From Chloroflexota bacterium (lineage in GTDB: Bacteria > Chloroflexota > Anaerolineae > Anaerolineales > UBA11579): a stretch of DNA of 64,000 bases. Shown piece after piece: positions 43,902 through 52,899 of the stretch (within the stretch, counting starts at the first letter, position 1; every line of letters begins with the position of its first letter). The notes under the pieces are model-generated. The model was given only the letters and a program-made list of their open reading frames with translations. It was not told the origin of the DNA and did no database searches. The stretch covers positions 104,224 to 168,223 of the forward strand of contig VRUJ01000004.1 of assembly GCA_019456165.1 (NCBI GenBank), given 5' to 3'. The translations under genes were made by a program, and so were the position numbers.

Positions 43902-44837
43902 TTATTTTTCTTTCTCGGCTAAAACCAAAACCTGTCCCATCCAATAGGGTATCTGAAGGTTTTGCAAACGCAGCATATTCACGACCTTACTTGGTATCTT
44001 TGTCAGGCCTGCAGCGTAGGACTGCATACGAAAAAGGATATAGCCCAACTCTAGGGTTTGCCAATGCCGCTGGTTATCGATGACTTTGAATCCATTGGTT
44101 TCCAGCATTTTTCCAACTGTCTCTTTCGTAAAATAATATAGATGAACCGAAAGTAAAAAAACCCAGCGGTGTCCCATTAATCGTGAGACAAGGGAACTAA
44201 TATCCGGATAGTTAATCACCAATAGGCCTCCCGGTTTAAGTACTCGGCGGCATTCCAGTAATACTGCTTTTGGGTCGAGGGTGTGTTCTAGCACGTCCCA
44301 TAGGGTAACCACGTCAAACGAAGCATCTTCCAATTTCATGTCGAATAGCGTGCCTGCTTGGATTTCAATACCATAATGTTCTTTCCCCCAGCCAGCCAGC
44401 CAGCGGTTAGGCTCACACCCGGCCACCTCCCAACCGCGCTGCTTGGCAACCGCAAGGAAAGAGCCACCTGCAGTTCCTACATCCAGTAAATAGCCGCGTT
44501 GTTGTGTGTTTTTTTCAATCATCTTGAGAGACTTAGCAAAAGTGCGTTCACGCACTAATGCCTGAGAAACGAACATTTCGTCGCTGCCTTCGCTATATCC
44601 CTCGACCACAACGGTCTCTCCCAGCCGGGGATTCAAATATTCCAAACCACAATTCTTGCAGCGGACTAATTGGTCAAGTAATATCTCGTCCCCAGAAGAA
44701 CGAAAAGTGTGCAAGATATCTTCCGGCTTGGCGGATTCATAGTCCGGGGGATAAACGATCTCAAAGTCATCCTCCCCACACAGGTTGCACGGGACAGTCT
44801 CCAACAAATGTTTGTATTTTTCTGCGGTATCAGACAT
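43902..44837 (-). CDS. SAM-dependent methyltransferase with N-terminal zinc-binding motif
   Basis: 311 residues from the ATG at 44837 (the upstream Met at 44897 lies inside the next gene). Residues ~17-85 contain PCNLCGEDDF and RCKNCGLEYLNPR, a four-cysteine zinc-binding region typical of C-methyl- and sugar-methyltransferases. Then the SAM motif YLLDVGTAGGSFLAVA, VAGCEPN, VTLWDVLEHTLDP and RVLKPGGLLVINYPD. A hydrophobic C-terminal part (VFLLSVHLYYF) suggests a membrane or substrate pocket. Overlaps the GT2 gene end by 8 bases. Substrate unknown, most likely a sugar or lipid-linked glycan. Confidence 0.82.
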   Translation of the reverse strand: MSDTAEKYKHLLETVPCNLCGEDDFEIVYPPDYESAKPEDILHTFRSSGDEILLDQLVRCKNCGLEYLNPRLGETVVVEGYSEGSDEMFVSQALVRERTFAKSLKMIEKNTQQRGYLLDVGTAGGSFLAVAKQRGWEVAGCEPNRWLAGWGKEHYGIEIQAGTLFDMKLEDASFDVVTLWDVLEHTLDPKAVLLECRRVLKPGGLLVINYPDISSLVSRLMGHRWVFLLSVHLYYFTKETVGKMLETNGFKVIDNQRHWQTLELGYILFRMQSYAAGLTKIPSKVVNMLRLQNLQIPYWMGQVLVLAEKEK

Positions 44838-45771
44838 CAAACTTCTTATTCCTATGAATGATCTGCTTGAGCTCACGGATACGTGTATTGATGGCATTAA
44901 GCGTGAGGCCGAGGCCGAAAAACATCACCGCTACCGGCGCAAATAACAGCATCAATCCTGTCAATAGCGCTTCTGGTAGAGTAGTCCAACTCAGATAATT
45001 TGCTATTCGTAACACACCGGCAACTGCAACGATCGACCCACATGCCAGGCTTACCCAACCAAACAAACGCATAGGGTGATGATCAAGCAAGAGCAGCCCA
45101 GCAGTCGTTAAAATCCTAAAGCCATCCTGGAAAGTGTTCAATTTTGAAACACTCCCTTGAGGTCTGCTGCGGTATGAGACCGGAAGCTCAATAATCAGAA
45201 GTTCCTCTTCTAGGGCTTGTAGGGACATTTCTGTTTCGATTTCAAAGCCAGTGGTCAACACCGGTACAGTTTCGATGAACTTGCGACTGAAAACACGATA
45301 GCCGGAAAGAACATCCTGGAAACTCGTGCCGAATATACGGTTAATTGACCACACGATCAACCAATTGCCAATCCGATGCAGCGTTACCATAGAGCCTTTC
45401 GCTGCACGTTCAAGACGGTTGCCAACTACCATATCGGCTTCACCTCGCAAAACAGGTTCCAGCAAGGTTGAGACCTCATCGGCGTAATATGTATCATCCG
45501 CATCGGCAACAACTATAGCGTCTGCATCTATAATTTCGAACGCCGCGCGCATCACGTGTCCTTTTCCATGCCTGCGCACATTATATACCTCAGCGCCAGC
45601 CTGGCGCGCCAAATCCGCACTATCATCGGTAGATAAATTATCAAAAACACAGATGCGTGCTTCGGGCAATGCTTTCTGAAAATCGGCTATTACTTTGGCG
45701 ATGGTGGCTGCTTCATTATAACAAGGCAAAACAACTGCGACCGAAACATTAGATGTCTTCTCTTTATCCAC
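44830..45771 (-). CDS. Membrane-linked GT2 (dolichol/polyprenyl-phosphate sugar synthase-like)
   Basis: 313 residues. GT-A domain with VAVVLPCYNEAATIAKVI, CVFDNLSTDDSADLA, VVADADDTYYADEV (the DXD), GNRLE and GYRVFSRKFI; then two C-terminal hydrophobic helices (around 230-255 and 265-290). The layout matches polyprenyl-phosphate mannosyl/glucosyl transferases (DpmI/GtrB-like) that make a membrane-bound sugar donor for GT-C enzymes, one of which is encoded at 59400. GTG start at 45771 with AGGAG upstream. Confidence 0.86.
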   Translation of the reverse strand: MDKEKTSNVSVAVVLPCYNEAATIAKVIADFQKALPEARICVFDNLSTDDSADLARQAGAEVYNVRRHGKGHVMRAAFEIIDADAIVVADADDTYYADEVSTLLEPVLRGEADMVVGNRLERAAKGSMVTLHRIGNWLIVWSINRIFGTSFQDVLSGYRVFSRKFIETVPVLTTGFEIETEMSLQALEEELLIIELPVSYRSRPQGSVSKLNTFQDGFRILTTAGLLLLDHHPMRLFGWVSLACGSIVAVAGVLRIANYLSWTTLPEALLTGLMLLFAPVAVMFFGLGLTLNAINTRIRELKQIIHRNKKFDV

Positions 45772-45774
45772 CAG

Positions 45775-47265
45775 CTAACTCCTTTTACACATGAACTTCA
45801 ATACCAAGGCGCGATAGGGCACCATCTCCATCTTGGTTTCAAAGCGCCGCATCAGAAAATTGAATGGTTGGCGTAACAACTTAAGTGGGTGGTAACGCAG
45901 CTTCCATAATAAAAAGCGAATGTACAAACGCAACCGGAAACGACTCAAGTACGCAAAATCCTCTCGCCAAATTGGAGAAAAATTAAGTTCCGATAAATTT
46001 TCAAAGCCTTCAAACTCGCGACTAATCGCGGACCCAGGTACCGGCGTAATAATAAACAAAGCCACCTCATCGACACCCTGGCGGGTGAGATCATGCACTA
46101 AATTCCACGTCATTTTCAAATCTTGCTCAGTTTCCCCAGGATACCCGAGTACAAAGCAGGCTTGCGAGCGGATGCCCGTTTGATGCATACGCCGTACGAT
46201 CCGCAGGGCATGCCCTAAATCGAATGGCTTTCGCATCTGTTTCAATAAGCGCGGAGAACCCGTTTCAGGAGATATCGAAATATAGGTACAGCCAGCCTTG
46301 GCCATCAAATCAATGGTTTGCTCATCACGGATAGTTTCTACCTTTGTGCCTGCTGCGATCTTCCAAGTAACCGGCAACTCTCGGCTGATAATCTCATTAC
46401 AAATATCGCGCACACGTTGGTCAGAAATTGTTGGGTCGAGGTCTTCAATATGGAACTCGAAAACCTGAAAGCGTTCCACATAGTATTCTATCTCATCTAC
46501 AACGTTTTTCGCAGAACGCGGCCGCCACCTTTGGTTGTTGGTAGCCGGGACAACACAAAATTTACACGGGTATGGGCAGCCGCGGGAAGTCAGCAGAGGC
46601 AGGTAACGCTTGGAAGATTGCGGGCCGTGAGCGAAACGTAGTTTCCAGTAATTTTCAAGCGGAAACAAGTCCCATGCGGGGAAGGGAAGGTCATTCAATT
46701 GCTCTTCAGTTAATTCCTCCTGCGGTGGATTGAAAAATGTTGGTCCAAGAAGCCCATCTATTTGACGCAAGTTTTCTTCTTGGATATTTTTTTGCAGCGC
46801 CTCTACTAGGCGCACCACACGGAGGTCCCCTTCTCCGGTTAACAAGTAATCTGCCCCCGCGTCAAAAAATTCGCCGGGTATTTGCGCCAATGCATAGGCT
46901 GTTACTGCCTGTGTGTTCTCCAAAACTATCACCGGCAGCTCGGGGCGAGTTTTTTTCACCTTGCGAACAATACTAAGCGTGGCTATATGGCTAGTGAGGT
47001 TGATTGCATAAACAATGACTGCAATCGCACTTGTGGGAATATTTGCGACCACTTCAGTGTCTTTCAATCCCAGGCGGTTAAACTTGCCATCCGCGATTAG
47101 TTGGTAGGGGCGGGCAGCAAAAGCATCTATCACCCTGACCTCAAAACCAGCCCCGCGTAAGGTTGCCGCTGTGTATGCCAAACTAACGGGCATATAAACC
47201 ACCCCGGTGGTGAAGGGGTCATTGGCTTGAAAAACCAAATTAGGATTGATTAGAACGACATTCAT
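45775..47265 (-). CDS. Radical SAM protein with N-terminal B12-binding domain
   Basis: 496 residues. Residues 1-150 resemble a cobalamin-binding Rossmann domain (VVLINPNLVF, TTGVVYMPVSLAYTAATLRGAG). The radical SAM core follows with LTSRGCPYPCKFCVVPAT, the CxxxCxxC cluster motif, YISISPETGSPRLLKQMRKPF and ACFVLGYPGET. Such enzymes often methylate or rearrange lipids or sugars; substrate here unknown. Adjacent genes are a membrane GT2 and a zinc methyltransferase. ATG at 47265 is chosen; a TTG at 47307 would add 14 residues. Confidence 0.88.
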   Translation of the reverse strand: MNVVLINPNLVFQANDPFTTGVVYMPVSLAYTAATLRGAGFEVRVIDAFAARPYQLIADGKFNRLGLKDTEVVANIPTSAIAVIVYAINLTSHIATLSIVRKVKKTRPELPVIVLENTQAVTAYALAQIPGEFFDAGADYLLTGEGDLRVVRLVEALQKNIQEENLRQIDGLLGPTFFNPPQEELTEEQLNDLPFPAWDLFPLENYWKLRFAHGPQSSKRYLPLLTSRGCPYPCKFCVVPATNNQRWRPRSAKNVVDEIEYYVERFQVFEFHIEDLDPTISDQRVRDICNEIISRELPVTWKIAAGTKVETIRDEQTIDLMAKAGCTYISISPETGSPRLLKQMRKPFDLGHALRIVRRMHQTGIRSQACFVLGYPGETEQDLKMTWNLVHDLTRQGVDEVALFIITPVPGSAISREFEGFENLSELNFSPIWREDFAYLSRFRLRLYIRFLLWKLRYHPLKLLRQPFNFLMRRFETKMEMVPYRALVLKFMCKRS

Positions 47266-47307
47266 CAGGTAATAGCAAATACATTTTGCAGCAAAATAAG
47301 AATTCAA

Positions 47308-47495
47308 GGCGATTATAACGCGAACAATGGCTTGCCTCTATCTGAATGGCGACTAATATCAAGAAATGTGATTTTTCGCGAACGAACCGTTCGTTTTATT
47401 AGCAGATGCCCGGCAAGTAAATTTTTTCTTTACATAACCTATATTAATAATAAAACAAGTTGCACTTTTGAAAAGTCTGGGCTTTGAATCCATGA
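47308..47495. other. Divergent intergenic region between the polysaccharide locus and signalling genes
   Basis: About 190 bases separating the minus-strand radical SAM gene from the plus-strand response regulator gene. It holds the inverted repeat AACGAA-CCG-TTCGTT (47381-47395), and a TAAAAT box just before the plus-strand ATG. No further gene is seen. Confidence 0.5.
47381..47395. promoter_or_regulatory. Inverted repeat in the divergent promoter region
   Basis: AACGAACCGTTCGTT, a 6+3+6 palindrome near the middle of the intergenic region. Its size and symmetry match a helix-turn-helix dimer operator. It could regulate the polysaccharide locus, the response regulator gene, or both. Confidence 0.4.
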
Positions 47496-47501
47496 TAAAA
47501 T
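47496..47501 (+). promoter_or_regulatory. -10 box immediately upstream of the response regulator ATG
   Basis: TGATAAAAT (extended -10, TAAAAT at 47496-47501) ends 9 bases before the ATG at 47511. No Shine-Dalgarno is present. Together these fit a leaderless or near-leaderless transcript. Confidence 0.4.
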
Positions 47502-47510
47502 CGATTCACT

Positions 47511-48584
47511 ATGTCAGGCCAGCGCATTTTCATCGTGGATGACCAACGCGAGGTTTCGCGCGTCCTGTCTGAAGGTTTGAGAACTCTGGAACAAGATTTT
47601 GAAATTGTTGAAATGCTATCGGGAGAAGAAGCCGTCTTAGAGCTCAGCAAAGGACAGGTTGACTTGTTGGTCTCCGATATAAAGCTGCCTGGCATGGATG
47701 GTTTCGAGTTGATGAACAAATTAAAAAAGCATCACTCGGATATGAAAGTGATCCTGATCAGCGGAGTTACCGAAACAAAGATAAGAAAGCAGGTCGCCCA
47801 GGCGGGCGCGGACGCATTTTTCTTCAAACCCATCGAACTGGCAGATTTCTTAGATGGCGTGGAACGCACTCTGGGGATCGTCGATACCATGCTGCCAAGC
47901 GAGCTCTCCGTCGAAAAAGAAGAGTTTAACGAACCGGAAGAAAGAGCCGGAGGTCTTTCCGAGCGTATCGCCGGATTACGCAAGAATTTGGACGCTTCTT
48001 CTGTGTTCTTGGTCAGTGAACTTGGAAAGGTTATGGTGCGCGCTGGCGAACTGCCAGATCAGGATATTGAATCAACCTTGCTTGAAGATATGCTGGCCAC
48101 TTTTAGCGCTACCCTGCGCGTTTCTCGGCTGTTAAATGTTGAACCGCCTCAAAGCATCACCCATATTACAGGGAACGATTATGGCCTGTTCTTCTCTCCG
48201 GTTGGACAACATTATGCATTACTAATCACTACTAGCAAAAAAACCACAGATGTAACTAGTGCACAACTAAAGTTGATTCAAAACACCGCTCAAGATATTT
48301 TTAACTCGCTCACCAGCTTAGGACTGTCAGATACGGCCGCTGAAAAAGCGGGTGATGCGTCAGAGGAACCAGAAGAAGAATCTTTTGCTGAAGATCTAGT
48401 TGATCCCGATCTGGAAACCCTTGTTAAACAAGCCAAAGGCAAAAAGATCAAAAAAGAGGAAGTTGAAGCATTTTGGGAAACCATGGCCGAAGGAGATTTT
48501 CCCAAAACCGCTGCCAGCGGAGATGCTCTCACCTACGAAGAAGCTCTCAAATTGGGGCTTACTCCAGACGAGGACGGTAAATAG
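47511..48584 (+). CDS. Response regulator with REC domain and roadblock-like C-terminal region
   Basis: 357 residues. Receiver domain 1-125: IFIVDDQREVSRVL, phospho-acceptor Asp in LLVSDIKLPGMDGFELM, and FFFKPI with the conserved Lys. A linker of ~25 residues follows, then a ~120-residue alpha/beta segment (SERIAGLRKNLDASSVFLVSELGKVMVRAGEL ... YALLITTSKK ... SAQLKLIQNTAQDIF) that resembles roadblock/LC7-type domains. An acidic C-terminal tail (305-357) ends the protein. No DNA-binding domain is visible, so it probably signals by protein contact, possibly with a small GTPase (inference). No partner histidine kinase is seen nearby. Confidence 0.8.
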   Translation: MSGQRIFIVDDQREVSRVLSEGLRTLEQDFEIVEMLSGEEAVLELSKGQVDLLVSDIKLPGMDGFELMNKLKKHHSDMKVILISGVTETKIRKQVAQAGADAFFFKPIELADFLDGVERTLGIVDTMLPSELSVEKEEFNEPEERAGGLSERIAGLRKNLDASSVFLVSELGKVMVRAGELPDQDIESTLLEDMLATFSATLRVSRLLNVEPPQSITHITGNDYGLFFSPVGQHYALLITTSKKTTDVTSAQLKLIQNTAQDIFNSLTSLGLSDTAAEKAGDASEEPEEESFAEDLVDPDLETLVKQAKGKKIKKEEVEAFWETMAEGDFPKTAASGDALTYEEALKLGLTPDEDGK

Positions 48585-48587
48585 CTA

Positions 48588-48617
48588 TTGTCAGGGGTTC
48601 GGAGCCTGTGATACAAT
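48588..48617 (+). promoter_or_regulatory. Promoter of tRNA-Gln
   Basis: TTGTCA (48588-48593), an 18-base spacer, and TACAAT (48612-48617) with an extended -10 TG one base upstream. The start would fall near 48624, 26 bases before the tRNA. A hairpin GCTCGA/TCGAGC (48625-48641) lies in the short leader. Confidence 0.6.
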
Positions 48618-48649
48618 TTATCCCGCTCGACTTAATCGAGCTACCGCTT

Positions 48650-48720
48650 TGGGGCGTGGTGCAATGGTAGCACACCGGACTTTGAATCCGTTGATCCTGG
48701 TTCGAGTCCAGGCGCCCCGG
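48650..48720 (+). tRNA. tRNA-Gln (anticodon TTG)
   Basis: Acceptor stem TGGGGCG (48650-48656) pairs with CGCCCCG (48713-48719), including one terminal T:G pair usual for tRNA-Gln. The anticodon stem-loop has loop CTTTGAA with anticodon TTG. The T arm is CCTGG-TTCGAGT-CCAGG. Discriminator base is G at 48720. The next bases are CTA, so CCA is not encoded and must be added by CCA transferase. It reads CAA glutamine codons, and CAG by wobble. Confidence 0.93.
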
Positions 48721-48870
48721 CTACAATACTTATAACCCAACCAACGTGTTAGACGAAGACCCTGCTCTAAGTTCCACAAAATCACTCCGAATAAACAATG
48801 TGTGCTCATTACACTCTTTGATGGTGCGACGCGCGTTGTTTTTAATTTTTAAGTGCAAGGGAATCCCCAC

Positions 48871-50223
48871 ATGTCTACAACTAGCGTAATTCTAGCTGCC
48901 GGATTTGGCACCCGTATGCGGTCCAAACTGCCTAAAGTATTACACCCCATCGGAGGACACCCAATGATATGGCACGCCCTTCAGGCCGTTAAAACCGCCA
49001 CTGGCAAACCGCCGGTGGTCGTTATCGGCCACGGGGCAGAAGATGTGCGTGAGGCTGTTGGAGAAAACGCAACCTTCACTATCCAGGAAGAACAACTTGG
49101 AACCGGCCATGCCTTACAGCAGGCAGAATCATTATTACGAAATAAAACCAAATATGTTCTTGTAACCAGCGCTGATTTGCCTCTGCTCACAAGCCAAACT
49201 TTCCTCAACTTGATCGATGAGCACAAGAAACAGCCAGGACCGATCACGCTGTTAACTGCTATCCTCGAGGATGCGCGCGGTTTTGGCCAAGTTGTGCGCG
49301 GTTCGGACGGGCAGGTACAGGCCATCGTTGAGCAAGCCCAGGCAACACCAGATCAGCTCAACATACGCGAACTAAATGTCGGCGCATATTGTTTCGATGC
49401 GAAATGGTTGTGGGATGCCCTGAAACGCATACCCATCTCATCTAAAGGAGAATACTACCTCACAGATTTGGTCGGCATTGCAGTTGAGCATGGTTTAGCG
49501 GTGAAAGCGCAAACGCTCAGCGATGTCTCTGAGTCTATCGGTATTAACACTCGCGTTCACCTGGCAGAAGCAGAAGAGGCTTTACGCCAACGCATCAACC
49601 GCGATTTTATGCTTTCTGGAGTTACTATCGTCGATCCAAAAACGACATACATCGACGCGGGTGTCAGCATCGGCCAGGATACTACCATTTGGCCCAACAC
49701 CCTCCTTCAGGGAGAGACTTTCATCGGAAAGGAATGCACCTTGGGGCCAAATACCGTTGTGCGTCATTCAAAGATGGGTGCCGGCTGTCGTGTATTAGCG
49801 TCCGTGATCGAGCACGCAGTGATTGAAAACAACGTCAACATTGGACCTTTCGGGCACCTGCGCAAAGGCTCTCACCTAGCCGATGGAGTCCACATGGGGA
49901 ATTTTGGCGAAGTGAAGAATTCTCATCTTGGTCCGGGAGTGAAAATGGGGCACTTCTCATACATTGGTGACGCTACTATCGGCCAAGACGTCAACATAGG
50001 TGCTGGAACCATTACCTGCAATTACGACGGCAAAGATAAACATCACACGCATATCGAAGCTGGAGCTTTCATCGGCAGCGACACCATGCTTGTAGCTCCA
50101 ATTAAGGTTGGAAAGGCAGCCCGTACCGGCGCAGGTTCTGTTGTCACCAAAGATGTACCAGATAAAACCGTCGTAGCAGGCATCCCAGCACGCGCCATAA
50201 GGAAACTAGACAATAGTGACTGA
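48871..50223 (+). CDS. glmU: Bifunctional GlmU (GlcN-1-P acetyltransferase / UDP-GlcNAc pyrophosphorylase)
   Basis: 450 residues, normal length. N-terminal uridyltransferase: VILAAGFGTRMRSKLPKVLHP, then QLGTGHAL and the ELNVGAYCFD segment. C-terminal left-handed beta-helix with hexapeptide repeats and the acetyltransferase stretches GPFGHLRKGSHLADGVHMGNFGEVKNS and ITCNYDGKDKHHTHIEAGAFIGS. It supplies UDP-GlcNAc for cell wall and for the polysaccharide locus. The ATG at 48871 follows AAGGGA 8 bases upstream. It overlaps the next gene by 8 bases. Confidence 0.97.
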   Translation: MSTTSVILAAGFGTRMRSKLPKVLHPIGGHPMIWHALQAVKTATGKPPVVVIGHGAEDVREAVGENATFTIQEEQLGTGHALQQAESLLRNKTKYVLVTSADLPLLTSQTFLNLIDEHKKQPGPITLLTAILEDARGFGQVVRGSDGQVQAIVEQAQATPDQLNIRELNVGAYCFDAKWLWDALKRIPISSKGEYYLTDLVGIAVEHGLAVKAQTLSDVSESIGINTRVHLAEAEEALRQRINRDFMLSGVTIVDPKTTYIDAGVSIGQDTTIWPNTLLQGETFIGKECTLGPNTVVRHSKMGAGCRVLASVIEHAVIENNVNIGPFGHLRKGSHLADGVHMGNFGEVKNSHLGPGVKMGHFSYIGDATIGQDVNIGAGTITCNYDGKDKHHTHIEAGAFIGSDTMLVAPIKVGKAARTGAGSVVTKDVPDKTVVAGIPARAIRKLDNSD

Positions 50224-51511
50224 TATACAAGTACTCCTGATCGCTGCACTCCTCATAATTAATCTGGTTGTAACTGCAATGAGGGCTGGCTTGTTGAACC
50301 TCCGTTACGCAAGGCTGCTTTCTCTTGATTCCAAGCAAAAAACTAAGGTTAATAACACTATTGAACTTGTAAAACAACGTTCAAGATTGAGGATTAGCAT
50401 AAAACTCGCCCAGAGTATGCTGCGCTTCTTAATCGCTGCACAATTCCTAACCGAATTCCCGCAATTAGAAACCTCCGAATTGAATGCCGCCCAAATAATA
50501 ACTACCCTCGTAATACTGGCCTTTCTGATCTGGTTCAGCGAACTTATTATTGAACGCTGGGTGCTGCAAAACCCAGAAAGTTGGGCTATCCGCATGACTC
50601 CTTTAGCAAGTCTGTTGATATTAGTTCTCTCCCCTGTATTGGCCCTACCTATCCGGCTCATAAACCTGGCTAAAGCTGAAGCCGATACTTTGGTGACCCT
50701 AACTGAAACCGAACTCAAAGCGCTGGTCGACACCAGCCAGCTTGCTGGTGTGTTGGAACTTGACGAGCGTCAGATGCTCCACTCGGTATTTAAATTTGGA
50801 GACACTCTAGCGCGCGAGATCATGATCCCCCGCATTGACATGCTCAGCATCGACGTGAACACCCCACTTGCTGAAGCCGCGGATGTGCTATTAAAATCTG
50901 GTTATTCACGTGTCCCAGTTTATGAAGGACGTATAGACAACGTCTTGGGTTTGCTTTACACCAAGGACATGCTCAAAGTCTGGAGAGGCGGCAACCAGAA
51001 TGACTCACTGCGCTCATTGCTGCGTCCCGCGATTTTCATTCCTGAAGCCAAAAAAGTGGATGATTTACTTACCGAGATGCAAGCCCAACGTACTCACATC
51101 GCTATCGTAGTGGACGAGTACGGAGGAGTAGCTGGTCTGGTAACCTTGGAGGACATTGTCGAAGAAATCTTCGGTGAGATCCAAGATGAATACGATGAAG
51201 GGGAAGAACTACTTTATCAAAAAACCGCTGGTGGTGAGTATATATTTCTTGGACGCATCGACCTGGGAGATTTCGATGACATCATGAACAGTCAATTAAA
51301 AAGTGACGAAGTCGATACTTTGAGTGGTTTGATTTACAGCCGCCTGGGCCGCGTCCCAAAATCTGGAGAAACCATTATGGAAGGAGATATACTCCTTACT
51401 GTAGAGCAGGTTAGCAATCGCCGCATCCGTAAAGTGCGTGCGTCACGCAGCGTAAATGAAATAGAAAAGAAATCAAAAAGCCAAGAGGAACACACCAATG
51501 TTGACGGATGA
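50216..51511 (+). CDS. CNNM/CorC-type transporter or accessory protein with CBS pair
   Basis: 431 residues. The N-terminal ~160 residues hold three or four hydrophobic segments (DUF21/CNNM transmembrane domain). Then comes the acidic helical KALVDTSQLAGVLELDERQML, typical of the family, a CBS pair (MIPRIDMLSID...SGYSRVPVYEGRIDNVLGLLYTKDML; VDDLLTEMQAQRTHIAIVVDEYGGVAGLVTLEDIVEEIFGEI), and a CorC/HlyC C-terminal domain. CNNM proteins move Mg2+ or other divalent cations. GTG start overlapping glmU by 8 bases. Confidence 0.85.
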   Translation: MTDIQVLLIAALLIINLVVTAMRAGLLNLRYARLLSLDSKQKTKVNNTIELVKQRSRLRISIKLAQSMLRFLIAAQFLTEFPQLETSELNAAQIITTLVILAFLIWFSELIIERWVLQNPESWAIRMTPLASLLILVLSPVLALPIRLINLAKAEADTLVTLTETELKALVDTSQLAGVLELDERQMLHSVFKFGDTLAREIMIPRIDMLSIDVNTPLAEAADVLLKSGYSRVPVYEGRIDNVLGLLYTKDMLKVWRGGNQNDSLRSLLRPAIFIPEAKKVDDLLTEMQAQRTHIAIVVDEYGGVAGLVTLEDIVEEIFGEIQDEYDEGEELLYQKTAGGEYIFLGRIDLGDFDDIMNSQLKSDEVDTLSGLIYSRLGRVPKSGETIMEGDILLTVEQVSNRRIRKVRASRSVNEIEKKSKSQEEHTNVDG

Positions 51512-51902
51512 ACAACGCAAGGACCTAGTACAAACCGCGATCGAAGCCCGCAAATGGGTTTATGCCCCTTATTCGAAATATCCTGTTGGCGCCGCCTTAC
51601 TAACCACTTCTGGCCTCATATACGACGGCGTAAACATCGAAAACGCCTCTTACCCAGCTAGTATGTGTGCGGAACGAGTGGCGATATTTAAAGCTGTCTC
51701 ACAAGGTGAAAGGGAATTTATGGCCATGGCTTTGGTAACAGCAAATGGAGGCTCACCTTGTGGAATCTGCCGTCAGGTACTTTCTGAGTTCGGTCTAAAA
51801 ACAATCTTTATTATCGCCAATGAAGAAGGTCAAAAGCTACAGGAAACCACAGTTGAAGATTTACTGCCTGGCGCTTTCGGGCCTGATGATTTAATCCCTT
51901 AG
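51498..51902 (+). CDS. cdd: Cytidine deaminase
   Basis: 134 residues, the length of a homotetrameric zinc CDA. Zinc and catalytic residues: ASMCAERVAIFKA (Cys and Glu) and GGSPCGICRQVL (two Cys). It also has the N-terminal YAPYSKYPVGAALLT and VNIENASYP substrate motifs. It converts cytidine and deoxycytidine to uridine forms in pyrimidine salvage. It overlaps the preceding gene by 14 bases and forms an operon with glmU and the CNNM-like gene. Confidence 0.95.
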   Translation: MLTDEQRKDLVQTAIEARKWVYAPYSKYPVGAALLTTSGLIYDGVNIENASYPASMCAERVAIFKAVSQGEREFMAMALVTANGGSPCGICRQVLSEFGLKTIFIIANEEGQKLQETTVEDLLPGAFGPDDLIP

Positions 51903-51904
51903 TC

Positions 51905-52681
51905 TTATAAATAAGATGAATGCAGGTCTTTATCAACCCTAGAAATCCATTTTCCATTTCGCTCAACAATACCCCCTAACCAAATAAACGCCACAAGCAA
52001 ATTGGCTACACGTTCAGCCTCTTCCTGAGTTTCCTTTAAATTAAAAATATTAACTATTGGATCGCTGGAGTCAATATGAAAAACTCCAATGACATTTTCA
52101 GTGTCTTTTGGATGAAATATCGGTATACCTAGGATAGTTTTAACATGTTTGGTCTTTGCAATTTGTCCTGGATCTAATTTATAAATTGAATCAAGCTTTT
52201 CTTCCGGCGAATGACTAAGATCTGCTACAATTGGTTTTTTCTTGTTCCGAGAATAAATATCCCCTGCGACTCCCTCTAGATGCCCAAAACGGATATCAAA
52301 GTCGGGAGCATTATCCATTCCAAAGTGAAATGCAATGAAAAGATCAACCCCCTGGTTCTTAGCTTGAGCATTCAAAAAAACATTTGCTCGAACTTTGATA
52401 GTCGGACCAACGAGAGTTTTTGTTGCACGTTCCAAGATGTGTTGAATGTTATTCTCACAATAATCACGGTTTGTATTTAGTTTCACCTGTACTTGTTTTT
52501 TAACTCTTTGCTCAACTGAAACTGCCGAAAATGTAGTAGCAATTACTCCAACGAGGCCTAGAATATAAATGTATGTCATTGGCCATTGCCAACTCTGAAT
52601 AGCAAGTGACAATGAGATAGCCACTCCATAGCTAATGATACTTGCTAAAGTAGGAACGATATATGGTCGTTTATTTTTCAT
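51905..52681 (-). CDS. Membrane protein with a C-terminal GAF-like sensor domain
   Basis: 258 residues. Two N-terminal hydrophobic helices (about 8-28 and 35-55) are followed by a short helix and a GAF-like domain (residues ~75-235). It has ANVFLNAQ, GVAGDIYSRNKKKPIVADLS, HVKTILGIPIFHPKDTENVIGVFHIDSS, where the last pattern resembles the strand before the ligand pocket of GAF sensors. No output domain is attached. It stands alone on the minus strand and is convergent with cytidine deaminase. Its ligand and partner are unknown. Confidence 0.7.
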   Translation of the reverse strand: MKNKRPYIVPTLASIISYGVAISLSLAIQSWQWPMTYIYILGLVGVIATTFSAVSVEQRVKKQVQVKLNTNRDYCENNIQHILERATKTLVGPTIKVRANVFLNAQAKNQGVDLFIAFHFGMDNAPDFDIRFGHLEGVAGDIYSRNKKKPIVADLSHSPEEKLDSIYKLDPGQIAKTKHVKTILGIPIFHPKDTENVIGVFHIDSSDPIVNIFNLKETQEEAERVANLLVAFIWLGGIVERNGKWISRVDKDLHSSYL

Positions 52682-52899
52682 CTGGTTTTCTTCCTTTAAA
52701 TATCCTGTCCAAAAAGGTATTTAATAATAAAACCACTCTATATTATTATACTCTCATTTTTGACTCCTGATGCACGGAAAAAGTTAACCAAACAGAATTC
52801 AAATTATTATATTATGCATTGTAAGTCATCTCTATAAGCTAACCTGAATGTAAGCCCATAGCCTCCTGCTTTTTCATATTCTATGCTAACATTACCTAC

